From Colias croceus (Eukaryota > Arthropoda > Insecta > Lepidoptera > Pieridae), in contig NC_059556.1 of NCBI RefSeq assembly GCF_905220415.1, forward strand, positions 8,072,501-8,136,500: a stretch of DNA of 64,000 nucleotides. Direction: 5' to 3'. Both the position numbers and the translations under genes were made by a program. Each line of letters opens with the position of its first letter. The first letter of the stretch is position 1. Shown here piece after piece: positions 25,068-36,846 of this stretch. The notes below the pieces were generated by a model. The model worked only from the letters and a program-made list of their open reading frames with translations. It searched no databases and was not told the origin of the DNA.

Positions 25068-26724
25068 TCAAAACCTATATATTCTCAGCTTAGTATTAAA
25101 GGTATTTAACCTAATTCTAAATTGACTATTTGTATATTGTTTGAAAATTTAGATATTTGAATAATGTATTACTGATTGTAAAACGCACAATTTTCATGTT
25201 TTATACCTATATACTTACGAATTATTACATTTGATGATTGATGCTTACATTCCGCTTTAAATGTTGTCATAATTGTAAATAGCCCGAGAAAATTAAGCCG
25301 AAAATGGTCCATTAGTAAAGATAATTCGTGTAGTTTTTAAAAACGCTGTAGTTGTTCTTGCAATATCCAGATGATCATACCTATCGAAAGTCCTTAAGGT
25401 AATTTATCTTATCGGAAGTCCTAAAGGGTCCTAAAGGTAATTTTATGTATAATATTTTCCTAGAAGTAACCGTGATGCTATTTGTAAAGTTTTTACATGG
25501 ACATGTCAAGGAATAACTGTAGCGATTTTCAAAACTACACAATTTGTTTCCGCAAATTTTACTAATTTTCTCGGACTAATATAGCAATAAAATATACGAA
25601 AATTAGACGAATTTATACGTTGTATTTCGATATAAGAGTTGAGAGTTGAATATCTGGATATGTATTTCCCACAAATTGTTCCAAAGACACAGCCTAAAAT
25701 TATCATCGATTGATCTCATTATATTATTTTTGTAATGAAAAGGTTTATTTTAGATAATTTAGGTAATGTAAGACGGTTCGTGCCAAGAACTTGCAGAGAA
25801 ATAATATTTTATTAATCAATTAATTTTATTGTATTTAATCGAAATATGAAACAGTTTAAGAGCATATTCATTATATAATTATGTATTAATTAATTTAAGA
25901 TTAGTTTAAGTGGATTGAATCGAAATGATTCGTTACCGGATAGATGCTTTTATATTATTTTTGCTATTTGTAAATACGATTATTATTAGTATATAGTAAT
26001 TAATTTTGTATGGAATTCGAGGCTTCATTTTTAATTTGAATTTGAATTCAAGTGACATTTTAACAAGAAAGGTCCGTTTTATTCAAATGTGTGCACTATT
26101 GGTATGAAAATTTGATATGTATAAAAAGTACGAATAACAGTAAAACAGTGACAGAATTAGATTTAATTTTACGTTCAAAAGTTTTCAATAACAAATTGAG
26201 TGACGACAATTATTAATAATTATTATTATTAAATTTGGTGGCCAGAAATAGTTTAAACGATAACACAGAAACGTGCAAAAACATAAAATATAAAGATCCT
26301 GTTCTAAAAATGTTTAATAATACAAAGAATGTAATGAATGACCAATTTATTTAAAATGGAATAAATCATTTTGCTACTTAATTTTTAGTACATATTTAAG
26401 CTTATCTTATTGAAAACAAAATAGCCATTTAGATTTAAAATGCCTCAATTTGTTACAATTTTTGAATTCCATTCGGGGATCATAATTTGGGAGCAAACCT
26501 TAGTTAAGTATAAAGTAATTTTTATTCCGTTTGTTTTAAAGAAAAAACAATGAAGGATGTGTTCAATTGTGATATGTATTTATTTAAGGGAAAAGTTAAA
26601 TAAAAAGTTTTCATAATGATCTCTTGAAAACTCTTATTTGCTGAACTGCTTCACTATAGTGTATGTAAAAGATATCAAACACCTTACTTTATAGGAAAAT
26701 TTTATAAAATCTTTTGTCTCCATA

Positions 26725-26897
26725 AGGCCTGTTCAGATTAGAGCGGTATGCGCTACCGCCGCGCCGTGGGTAGCGGTATACCGATCGGTACGCGATTAGA
26801 GTCTCTATAATATACTAAGTAAGAGATATAATCGCGTGCCCATCTGGATACCGCTACCCACGGCGGTAGCTGATACCGCTCTAGTTTGAATATGCCT
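26725..26897. mobile_element. Foldback MITE, about 70-bp imperfect arms
   Basis: The left arm (TTAGAGCGGTAT, GCTACCGCC, CCGTGGGTAGCGGTAT, ACGCGATTA) is mirrored in order in the right arm (TAATCGCGTG, ATACCGCTACCCACGG, GGCGGTAGC, ATACCGCTCTA). Ends are AGGC / GCCT. The centre is about 30 bp of AT-rich DNA. No ORF. Confidence 0.8.
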
Positions 26898-28611
26898 AAT
26901 TATTATTAAATAATCATTCATTAAAGTCATTAAATTATTCAATATCTGTTAAAACTATTTTATAGATAATATTTACAAATTTGATAATATTTTATGTACA
27001 CTAAAGAGAAGCCGAAAGAAAGCTATGCATTTAAGAGTTTTGTAAATAAATTATAATTGGTATGCTTTTCGCTCTTTAAGATTTATAGAGAAAATTTTCT
27101 AAATTTCCGTACTAACGCTTCACGTCTAAATGGAAGGAGGTGTGAGAATATTTCATTTGTAAAAGAAAATAATATCATCAGCAGCCCTATGTATAAGTCT
27201 CCTAGGGGAATTTAGGTTATAATGATCCCTACTGACGAAGCTAGCTGCTAGGGTTGCCACATGTCACTTGTCGACGAAATCAATAAAATTATAGCACTTA
27301 TCTACAATAATCTGTTCCAAAAAAGCCTGAAAGTAATTTATATGACTTTCTTAACTATTAACTTTAATATTTTGGACTTTGCGTAAAATCGGCTTATAAA
27401 AAATATTACCTCCTCAAACGTACTACTGCAATTAAAAAAATACATAGTTTAATATAAAACAATGTTTTGCTTAATAATCATATGCTTTAAAGTCAGTTTT
27501 ACACACAAACAAAAATATACTCAGACCTTCTTCCAACAATAATATTATAAAATGTGCTTTTGCTACCGTACGTATAGTTATTGATTAAGTGTATAAATTG
27601 ATCTATAAGCAATATAATTGTAATAATTAGGTATAAGGCATCTCACTACCAAGTCTTTCTTAAGTTCTTTACTGTTTTTGTATGGAAAACATTTTTCTCT
27701 TTTTAGTTCCATATATGTATTATATTATATCTAAAATTTTCAGCGTAAACGATTCGAATATATTTATAATTCCACTGAAAATACATTAAAAAAATGGAGG
27801 GTTTCTTTTTTTTATTGAAATTTTTTTCGTGAGTTTAGTTTAAAAATGATTTAAGACATAGCTCTACTTTGTAAAGAGTCTTTACTTAGCCAAAACCATG
27901 ATAATGATGTGAATATTATAAATATTACAAAAATATAAATCCAAAAACTATGAAAGTCCCAATTTCAATGAACATTATTTTTAATCTTTGTAAAATACCT
28001 ATTATTTTTAATCTTTGGATTCAACCAATTCCTGCTGTCTACATAACTGTTGTCCATTTTTTTAGGACACTCTATATCTATACTTATAGTAATTCATTAA
28101 TTTCTAAATACTATGAAGAAAGCCAAAAGAATTCTTATTCGCTCCGTCTCAATATTCGACTTGGATATTATAAACGATATGTATGTCTGTATATATAACT
28201 ACTATATATTTTTACGATTTGGGCTATGTAATGGCCTCTATAAACTGCTGTTAATTTTAGTATTACATTGTAATTATTTTAAGCGATTATAATTATTAAA
28301 GAAATTATTTTAATACAAACGTGTGATTCATAACTTAGTTTAATTGACGGCCTGTATATTTTAGAATAATTAATTTTAGTGAAAATATATTATAATTTAG
28401 TTTTAATGCTTTATTTCTTACCAACTATATATTAATTTTACGCTAGATTTTTTTTAAATGTTTATCAACTGCCGATTTATTTTCTGTTTTTGTATATTCT
28501 TTTTTTAAATAATATAATTTTATAAATAAAATTTTGTTTCATTTATTGACTCTACCTACTTAAACTCAACTGACTGTGATTATGACTTTTTATTATAATA
28601 ACTAGCTTTCC

Positions 28612-28806
28612 GCCCGCGGCTTCGCCCGCGTTTTCAGAGAAAACCCCGCATAGTTCCCTTTCCCGTGGGATTTCCGGGATAAAACCTATCCTATCTCTCA
28701 AGATGGATCGAACTCCACATGGTGTGCGAATTTTATCATAATCGGTTTAGTGGTTTAGGAGTCCATTGAGGACAAACATTGTGACACGAGATTTATATAT
28801 ATATTA
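28612..28806 (-). mobile_element. Helitron-like element (family F), first of a tandem pair
   Basis: CTAG at 28612, GC hairpin CCCGCGGCTTCGCCCGCG, GGGATTTCCGGGATAAAACC, then a 5' part (CACATGGTGTGCGAATTTTA to ATTTATATATATATTA) that is duplicated almost exactly in the next copy. Confidence 0.75.
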
Positions 28807-28980
28807 CTAGTGGTCCGCCCCGGCTTCGCACGTGGTACCTACATGTTTAAACTATCCTATCTCTCAAGTTGGATCGAACTGCACATGGTGTGCGAATTTT
28901 ATCATAATCGGTTTAGTGGTTTAGGAGTCCATTGAGGACAAACATTGTGACACGAGATTTATATATATATTAAAGATGAA
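28807..28980 (-). mobile_element. Helitron-like element, second of a tandem pair (chimeric)
   Basis: Has the family-E 3' end (CTAGTGGTCCGCCCCGGCTT) joined to the same 5' block of about 115 bp as the preceding copy. It abuts that copy directly, which suggests end bypass, template switching or nested insertion. Confidence 0.7.
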
Positions 28981-28992
28981 GTAATTTAACAG

Positions 28993-29188
28993 TCATTGGT
29001 TCTTAGCGTGATGATATAATTATGTATATAGCCTTAAGGTATTAAGCCTTCCTCGATAAATGGCCTATATAACACCACAGAATATTATTATAATAGTACT
29101 ACGTAATAACACCGAAAATTTTTTACAATTTCCTGAGATTACCGCGTTCAAACAAACAAAATCTTCTGCTATATAATATAAGTATAGA
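28993..29188 (-). mobile_element. Helitron-like element (family A), degraded
   Basis: GTTCTTAGCGTGATGATATA, CTTCCTCGATAAATGG and ATATAAGTATAGA are family-A landmarks in minus orientation. A small insertion repeats ATAACACC. The 3' CTAG is lost. Confidence 0.6.
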
Positions 29189-29889
29189 TAGCTATCTAAA
29201 CGAAATATTAAATTTCAAAAAACTCGGTTGAGTAGCTAAAAATGTTTGTAGAGCAAAAAATATCCTACATTCGTTCGGATAGATAATATTATCTAATATT
29301 TTTTCTTTATATTTAAGTATGATGTATAAGCGTAGGCAAGTTAAGCTATCATTTTATAAAATTTCAACTAAATATGTCCAATATTTCTGGCATGAAAAAG
29401 TAACATTCAGAGTACCTACATGCATACAAATATTCGAATTTATCATATAACTAAGAAGATTTAAGTCACTCAGTGGGGTGTAAGGTGAATGTCCTATGAA
29501 ATTTAAACTGTTTAAGAACCCTGAAGAAGCACCTCATTGAAAGTACAACACTTACACACTTAAACACTTATAACTACACTAAGGAGGTAATAAACGAAAG
29601 CATATGGTGATAACATAATATTTTATTAGACACTCTAAAAAGACAATTATGTTCAGGAGAGAGGTGTGCGTGTAATATTAATGAAAAAAAAATTAAGACA
29701 AATAAAGACAAACAATTATATTATTTGCACGCTCAACTACGAGCAGAATGTCTAAGCACCTATAAAATTTGTACCTCAGCTATGTAACTACATTCAGCAA
29801 ATAAAGACAATTTGAATTTGAAAAAAAAAAACAGTTATATGATTAATCGAAAGAAATAAATTAATGTTTAAACATTATTAAATATAATA

Positions 29890-29931
29890 AAAAAATCCCG
29901 TAATGGTATTAATACCATTACGGGATTTTTT
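29890..29931. repeat. Perfect 42-bp palindrome
   Basis: Twenty-one bases from AAAAAATCCCGTAATGGTAT to the centre at 29910/29911 are followed by their exact complement, with no loop. It resembles an A-tract/T-tract bacterial terminator hairpin but sits in animal DNA; more likely a tiny foldback element. Confidence 0.85.
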
Positions 29932-30139
29932 AATTACATATATTAAATTAAACTCAAATACTACTAGACCGATGTCCTTTTACAGCTTAAAAGCTACAGG
30001 TACTTCAGGGTGACATAAGCTCTATTTTATTTTTGAGCTTACAGACAGACAGACACTGTAACTTTCGCATTATAATATTAGTAGCGATTCGTGAGCACTA
30101 CCCTCTTTCTGTTGCAAAAATAAAGTATAGGTAGTTAAA

Positions 30140-30544
30140 TATACAGGGTTACGTGTAAAACACCAGCAACCTCGCAGGACAAGATAGCTAACATCATAAG
30201 TAACAACATTTGTTCTACGACTTTTGATAATTTGTTAGATTTTATTTTCATACAAAAATAAATATTCATTTAATTTTCCGTTTGAATATTATAAACTCTA
30301 CGCGCATTCCGAAACTTACGTAAACAAGAAGCGAACGAGAGGGGAAAGGGGGCGTCGCGTCGTCCTTTCGATAATGAATAGAACATAGACTTACAAATGT
30401 TAGGAGAGTACAATAAAAGCTTAAAAAATCATTTAAAAATAATTTATTGCGTTATGCCAAAAGTCGTAGATCAAATGTTGTTACTTATGATGTTAGCTAT
30501 CTTGTCCTGCGAGGTTGCCGGTGTTTTACAAATAACCCTGTATA
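30140..30544. mobile_element. MITE with about 85-bp terminal inverted repeats (ATACAGGGTTA ends)
   Basis: Both ends, read inward, begin ATACAGGGTTA, then TGTAAAACACC.GCAACC and TCGCAGGACAAGATAGCTAA, and stay alike to TCTACGACTTTTG with a few mismatches. The interior of about 230 bp contains a GC-rich patch (GAGAGGGGAAAGGGGGCGTC). It may be a two-base (TA) target MITE. An ORF across the right arm is not credible. Confidence 0.85.
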
Positions 30545-30638
30545 TTAGCAATTTGTTTCGGTGTTTCGGGAATTGTGTGAACTTTAATTTATAGTGTGAA
30601 TGAAGTTTCTATATATTTAGTACTTATGTAAAATATCT

Positions 30639-30821
30639 TCACTACTTAGTATAAAACAAAGTCGTTTTCTCTATCCCTATTTTGTATGCATAAACTTTAA
30701 AACTACGCAACTGAACAATTTCGATGAGGTATTTTTTAATAGATAGAGTGATTCAAGAGGAAGTGTAATATAATTTATTAGATTTTAGACAAAGCGGGCG
30801 AAGCCGCGGGTGGAAAGTTAG
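30639..30821 (+). mobile_element. Helitron-like element (family B), complete
   Basis: TCACTACTTAGTATAAAAC to the hairpin GCGGGCGAAGCCGCGGG and AAAGTTAG. Confidence 0.75.
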
Positions 30822-31293
30822 TACTCTATATTTTCACATAAACATCTTATTTTTACGCTCAAGTTCTAACACCATTAGCATGAAGCCTTTCATCAAAACT
30901 TTAAACCATTTTCGAAGCTATTAAATTGAATAACTTTACTGCACTCCATGTAACTTAGATCGTGTTTGTAAGAATACCCACTAACTTAACGTGGTCACTT
31001 ATTTGATGTATTTAACTTAAATCTAACTTGGATGGTTTTATATCTACTGTGGAAGTTTTACGAGCGCACTTTTCAAACGTATAGGGCTATTAGGCGCCTT
31101 GTTATGTTATTTTACTTTTTTGATACAGTGGCTGACAGTGGTAAGCGGTTTGATTCCTGGAGGTGAACAAAATAAAATGTCTTCTTGGTCTGGACTTATC
31201 AACTACCTTTAGAAAATCGAGCAGTGAAACAGATGAATTATTAGGTATATTTAGTTTTTTTTCTACAAGTAATTATTAAATATAATGGAAAAA

Positions 31294-31469
31294 TGTGTGC
31301 GTGTACTAGAGTACACACGTAAGAAGTGAAACTTAGGGATAAGAAAAAGTTGGCGCGTAACGCAAAAATGTCACGCCTACGGCGTAACGCAAAAATGTCA
31401 CGCCTACAGCGTAACGCAAAAATGTTACACTAAATTTTTGTCCAACCCCGATAAAGAAGTTTCACTTCA
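31294..31469. mobile_element. MITE with GTGTGCGTGTAC ends, internal triplication
   Basis: Second copy of the family at 14991. The left end contains the inverted pair GTGTAC.../GTACACAC; inner ends are GAAGTGAAACTT and AAGTTTCACTTC. The block GCGTAACGCAAAAATGT(C/T)AC occurs three times in tandem (about 31360-31430). Confidence 0.75.
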
Positions 31470-34400
31470 ATAATGGAAAACTACGGAATTTAATATTAAA
31501 ATTAATTTACATATCTACAGAAAGCCAAATTAACTTGATCTCTTTGCAACGTTCAACAAAATTCACAAATACCCAGCCCCGGGTTACTCTTATTAACAAA
31601 ATCACATATCAATATTAATAAACATTAACGCGACGTTAATTTTAAATAAATTTATTTAAAATATGATTAATCGATAGACCATCAAATCCCCATCACGTCA
31701 GTAATATTGACATGCATACAATACTTGTGACGACTCAACGTAATATCTGCAAATGGAAATTTTTGCATACAATATTGTTACGCGTGACGAAAAATACAAT
31801 ATATATTTGGTATTCAGATTTTTTGCCGCAAACTATTATTTGCATATAGAAGAGGTACCTACTATAATCGATCATCAACTAATTTCAATATTATCGCGTT
31901 GTTTACGCTGTATTTTTGAAGATTGATCGTTTGGTTTTCTCACGAATTTTATATTTCGGTTGCATAGTAATTAACTATTTAAAAATTATAAATCATCAAA
32001 AAATTTAATTTAGAACATTTTATGTGTAAAAGTATATTTTGTAATATTCGTCGAGATAAAATATATTTTAATAAATATTAAATTTTTACACCAGGTACAC
32101 CAAAAGATATTGCAGATGCAATTGCCGCATTTTAAACTGCAAATTCCTTTTATTTCATATTTTTTCAACATTTCCATTTTGAATTTACAATCAAGGAAAA
32201 TTTGATGTTTATCCATAAAACACGCCAAATAAAATATAGATACCTACACATTTCTGTCTCATTACGCATCCATCATTATTTACCCAAAAATACTAAACAT
32301 ACGCAACCGTATCAAACGCGTCTACAAAATCGAAAATAAAGAAATCTAAACATAACGAACCTTAAACAGAAATCCTCTTTCCTCGCACCTATAAAGACGA
32401 AATAAAAAAAAACATACACACATCATAACCCACAATGCTTTTATTTGTTCGAATTATATCAGAACGGGTCCCTGTATGCAAAATTGGTACGAAATTGAAA
32501 AATAAATTTGCTACATATTGCTTTTTTGATTCGGTTGGTTATTCGGGTAGGGTTGAGGGATGCTATTCTGTAATCGTACGATATATTTACCACTGAAGCA
32601 AACGCATGGTATCAGTGTAAATATTCTAATGATTAAAATTTCAATTGTCTGCTTTACAATAAGCTCTACATTACCAATACCACAAATATTGTTTCCATTT
32701 CAATTTATAATTTTAGAATGATTATTCTAAAGAACTTCTTTAGGCAGTTTAAAATATTATATATACACCTTTGTGTTATTGCAAATAAAATAGTTGACTA
32801 TTTTCTACTCATCATAACCTATGCTTATTCAAACTATTAATAATTGATCTATCTCTGTACCAAATCATACAGATACATCATCCAATCTATTGTTTTGCGT
32901 GAAAGACTGTATACTATCCTAATTCCTAACCAATATCAACATTTATAAAATTCCTATTATTTCCCGAAAATACAGAATAATATCACTCCAGAGAGGGTTG
33001 CGGTTATGTCATACACCGACGCGTCGTGTTACTTCATTAAAGCTGTATTACTCTGTATTACTGGGGATAACAATAGGCAATACTTTTTCTTGTTTCCGTC
33101 TGTTTGTGCGTTGGAATCCACTGATACTGTGGAATTAACGATACGGAATTAAAACGATTTCACGAGTAGTTATTTGTTTTTCTTATTTCATTTTATCATT
33201 CAAATAATGAACTGCAGATAATGAACCGTATAATATATTTGGTTTAACTATAAGATACATATTATACATAAAGTAACAGGTTTAAGTTAATACTCTCCAA
33301 GAAAAATGACTGCTATTCCAGTTTTATTCAGTAAAATCCCCAATTAATTGTGTTCATCGCAAAAAAAAATGTATTTCAACTTACAACAACTATGAACTAC
33401 AACTGAAAGCTCTACCATCGTCTAATAATAGTATTACTATAGAATACACTTAGAACCTAGGTAACCTAGTACTAATTCGTCACACCACCGCGTCTGTATT
33501 GAAATTGCCGGAATCAATCATGACATGCGTGTTAGCCTAATGTCACTTAAACAGGCTGCCACTCCGCTGGAAGCCTTAATAATATTCGTGGTCATAGATT
33601 AAACGCAGATGTAGCAATGGACATCAATGCTGGAAATCTTTCTATGCTAGCCTTCGAAAATACTGGTAAAAAGTAGGCCCACAGTCAAAACGGCACGTGG
33701 TTGAAGCATTTAAAAATTCTTGTATTTCTTCTGCTATAAAATAAAGCTAAAGAAGAATTATTTGGGTACCTGTCAAATTACTGTCCACATCCGGGAAAAA
33801 TCGTTACTACATTATTTATATGTTAAACGAAAGAAATAGATACTTACAAAAATCTTTGCTTTACCGTTGAAACTACCTACCTAGTTTACAAATATTTTTT
33901 TTAGTTGGCAGTTCTTGCACCAATTGACTTCACCTTTTGCATTCGAAGTTTTTTATTTTTTACTCTGTTTCTTTCTTTCTTCCTAATTGAAATTCAAAAT
34001 ATTCATTTGCCGTGTCTGCATTTTATACGCGAGATGTAACCCATCCCTTGATTGAGGCAGAATAAGCGCTGGACATTCAATATCGATGCAAATGTCTGGA
34101 GGGTGCGTACGTTCAGATATTATTACGATTAATTTATGTATACACGGATAATGACTATAGAATGCCAGTTTTGTTGTTTGTATAGCTGTATCAGATGTTT
34201 TAATTTTTTCATCTTTAAGGTTTTTTCGGCAGTAATTTACGCTGCGTGTTTCAACGTAATTTACTATTGTAAGTAACAATTAATATTTATTTTTATTGAA
34301 ACAGGTAGGTAAAGAAAATGCTAAAATTCGATTAATTATCATTTGGCTAAAGTTAAAAATTTTAAGAACAATTTTAATTAAGGACAAAAAATGTAATCCA

Positions 34401-35460
34401 AACCTAATGATATTTTTATTGATAAACTAGTATATCGTGTTCGCTCTTTTGGCTGACAATACCTTGTCTAATACTCTCAGCCTTCATTTATGGTGAGTAC
34501 TTAAAAGCGCAGCTATCTTCCACAAATTTTATACGAGACAAGTACTCAAAACAATTGAAAGATAAAACTCAGCAACACAAAAAATTAGAGAGCTTTCGTA
34601 CGTTTCAAATATCAATTAATCCCTCACCCTATTCACCCCAAAATCCATTATTAACTAACCAAAAAATTAATCACCGAAAAGATCACGTTAATCTCATTTA
34701 TATTAATTTCCTAACAAATAGCTAATATAGAATCATAACCACATAAAATATGTTCAAAGGGCCAATTTTTCGCCACGTGACTAGAGGTAATACGTTTTTT
34801 ACTTAGTCATTTGGTGTGGGAACCGATTAATGGGAGTTTACAAGGTGTTGTTGTATTCAATGAGTTAAATTTTAAATTTTTAAATATTTAATAGGTAGAT
34901 AAATCGATTAGATCTCAAAATATTTATGGATTTATAAGAGAAAATTTTATTGATAATTCTTTTATGACAAACATATCTATGATTCATTTACATAATGCTG
35001 TTTAGATTCAAATTGCCTACTGTTTCACGCCGAAGTCAAAAGAATATTATGTAACTCAAACAGTGGCATTTTACAAATGAAGAATTTATACAATTTAAAA
35101 AAAATCTTTAAAAACATCAGAATATTCTGCATCCTATGCAGTGATTGGGATACAGCTTGATAGAAATGTGCTACTAAGTTAAAATTTTGCAACAATAACA
35201 GTTAAAAATATTGCGATTGCATTCAAACTTAAATCGAATTCCCGAATTCGTTTCAAATAAATTAGTCATCATAGTGTAATATTATGATATATAATAATTG
35301 GGTATATTATAAAACGGAGTACACCATAACAAAAACCTCAAACTCATACCCCTATCTATTTCAAAACCAATCGCAGTAAACAATGCACAAAAACTATGTA
35401 TAATCATATCTCTAATGACCGTATTTAAGAATTTATTCCGAAAGAACGCTTTTGATTTTC
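31470..35460. other. Gene-poor AT-rich stretch
   Basis: No supported gene. There are isolated stop-free runs (33467-33607 on plus; 33983-34279 on minus, 98 codons with no ATG until its C-terminal quarter), but their lengths are expected by chance. No repeat family was recognised. Confidence 0.45.
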
Positions 35461-35500
35461 ACTCGCGCCACGTGACTGGCACGTGACTGCCGCCGCCATG
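35461..35500. promoter_or_regulatory. Double E-box plus YY1/Pho-like site
   Basis: Two CACGTG E-boxes (35469-35474, 35480-35485), each in CACGTGACTG, lie 11 bp apart (one helical turn) and are followed by GCCGCCGCCATG, which contains the GCCAT core of YY1/Pho sites. The GC-rich patch is isolated in AT-rich DNA. I see no gene that it would obviously serve. Confidence 0.4.
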
Positions 35501-36678
35501 TTCGAAAACCCAACCAGTTTTAACAGAACTACAACCCTTACTAAATACCCAACAAACGGTACTTTTTAAATTGGTTGCATTGTCTGTCATTATTCCAAAC
35601 GTTTGAATTTTGAATTCGGAAGAACATCCTCTTATTACACAAAAATGGTGCTTCTTCTCATTACATTAAAGGCGATATTACATTAATGGCAGTGTTGAAT
35701 AAATAGGAAAATGAAGGCTGGTTTACAACAATACAATTTTCTGTTAAATTACAATAATATAGAATAGTTCGTATGATACGTAATTTCGGTATTGTTTATC
35801 TAGTTTGGGGTGTTGATGACGTGTAATCCTTACTTGAACAAACAAGGGTGATCGTTGAAGCCTTCAAATCTAAAATTGTTGTGATTGTTATTCACAGTTT
35901 TGTATTTATTTATAAATTTATCTATAAAATAATATAAACAGTAAACTGTTCGAGACTCAGCTAAAGTTTAAAAATCGATAAGGAACTTTTGAGGAGAAGG
36001 TACCATTAATTTTTATAGGAGTCATTTTCAAAGCGCCATTTACAAGAAATTCATCGAAGATTGAAGTCTAACAAAAGGTGTCTCGTCTTTTCATTAGACT
36101 GTCCTAAGCAACAATTAATAAAACCTGCTTGTCCATCGTAAAAAACACAAACATTAAATACTTGTCATCAAAAACCAATTCATCAGGCGTTTCCAATCCA
36201 CAAATCATAATCAGCGTACAGACTAGGAAAAAATAAAAATCTATGACACGATGGGGACAGACGTGACCAGTCTAACTTGAACCCTCTAATCGTATCCAAT
36301 TTATATCTTCGAAAGGATATTCCAAAACATGTTCAAGCTGTGAGGGGTCTTTGTGAGTGGTTTAGGATTAATGATACGGGAGCTACCGCGAAATTTAATC
36401 TTGCACAAAAAGTATTGAATGGAAGGGATAAAAAGAGTGAGTGATAAATGAGCGTCGCAGGTCATCTTGGGCGCTCTAAAGTCTAAGCGATACGTTAAGT
36501 GATTTTATTTTACGTACAATTATAATACGTTAGGTGCTTCTGATCTTATAGTGGTCCAACTATTGTAAGGATTAGAGAGTTTTATAAATTTTACCGTGAT
36601 AGACTAACGAAAAAATTTATACTTAAATCAAGAAATTTCAATCGTGAATTTGATTCTGTACAAGGAACTTTAAGTTTT
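35501..36678. other. No feature recognised
   Basis: AT-rich, no supported gene or repeat. Confidence 0.45.
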
Positions 36679-36846
36679 TAAGCTATTGCATAGCTTCTAT
36701 CGCGGGCCTTGAGCGCGGGGACCGAATCGAGAAATTTCGTAACGAAAAAACCTCACGCTCCCCACTCAGACGGGCACGGGAGGTGTGGCTTGCAGGCATG
36801 CTATGCAATAGCTTTACCGCGGCAGTCCTCGAGTGCCACACGTCTT
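36679..36846 (+). repeat. GC-rich dispersed repeat with AGCTATTGCATAGC ends (copy 1)
   Basis: AAGCTATTGCATAGC opens it and GCTATGCAATAGCTT recurs as its inverted repeat at 36800-36814. Between them are TATCGCGGGCCTTGAGCGCG, GGGGACCGAATCGAGAAA and CCTCACGCTCCCCACTC. A further tail, TACCGCGGCAGTCCTCGAGT, follows to GCCACACGTC. The inverted copy is at 44116-44286. Class unknown. Confidence 0.7.

Noticed and set aside
33467..33607. Stop-free plus-strand run ending ...EALIIFVVID
   Set aside because: Composition looks protein-like, but it is short, has no supported splice sites and no recognised homolog.
33983..34279. 98-codon open frame on the minus strand
   Set aside because: No ATG until near its C-terminus, no recognised family, and several open runs of this length are expected by chance in 128 kb of AT-rich strand.
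34463..34482. Apparent 12-base microexon (CTCTCAG, CCTTCATTTATG, GTGAGT)
   Set aside because: Good acceptor and donor strings but no flanking exons on this strand; likely coincidence.
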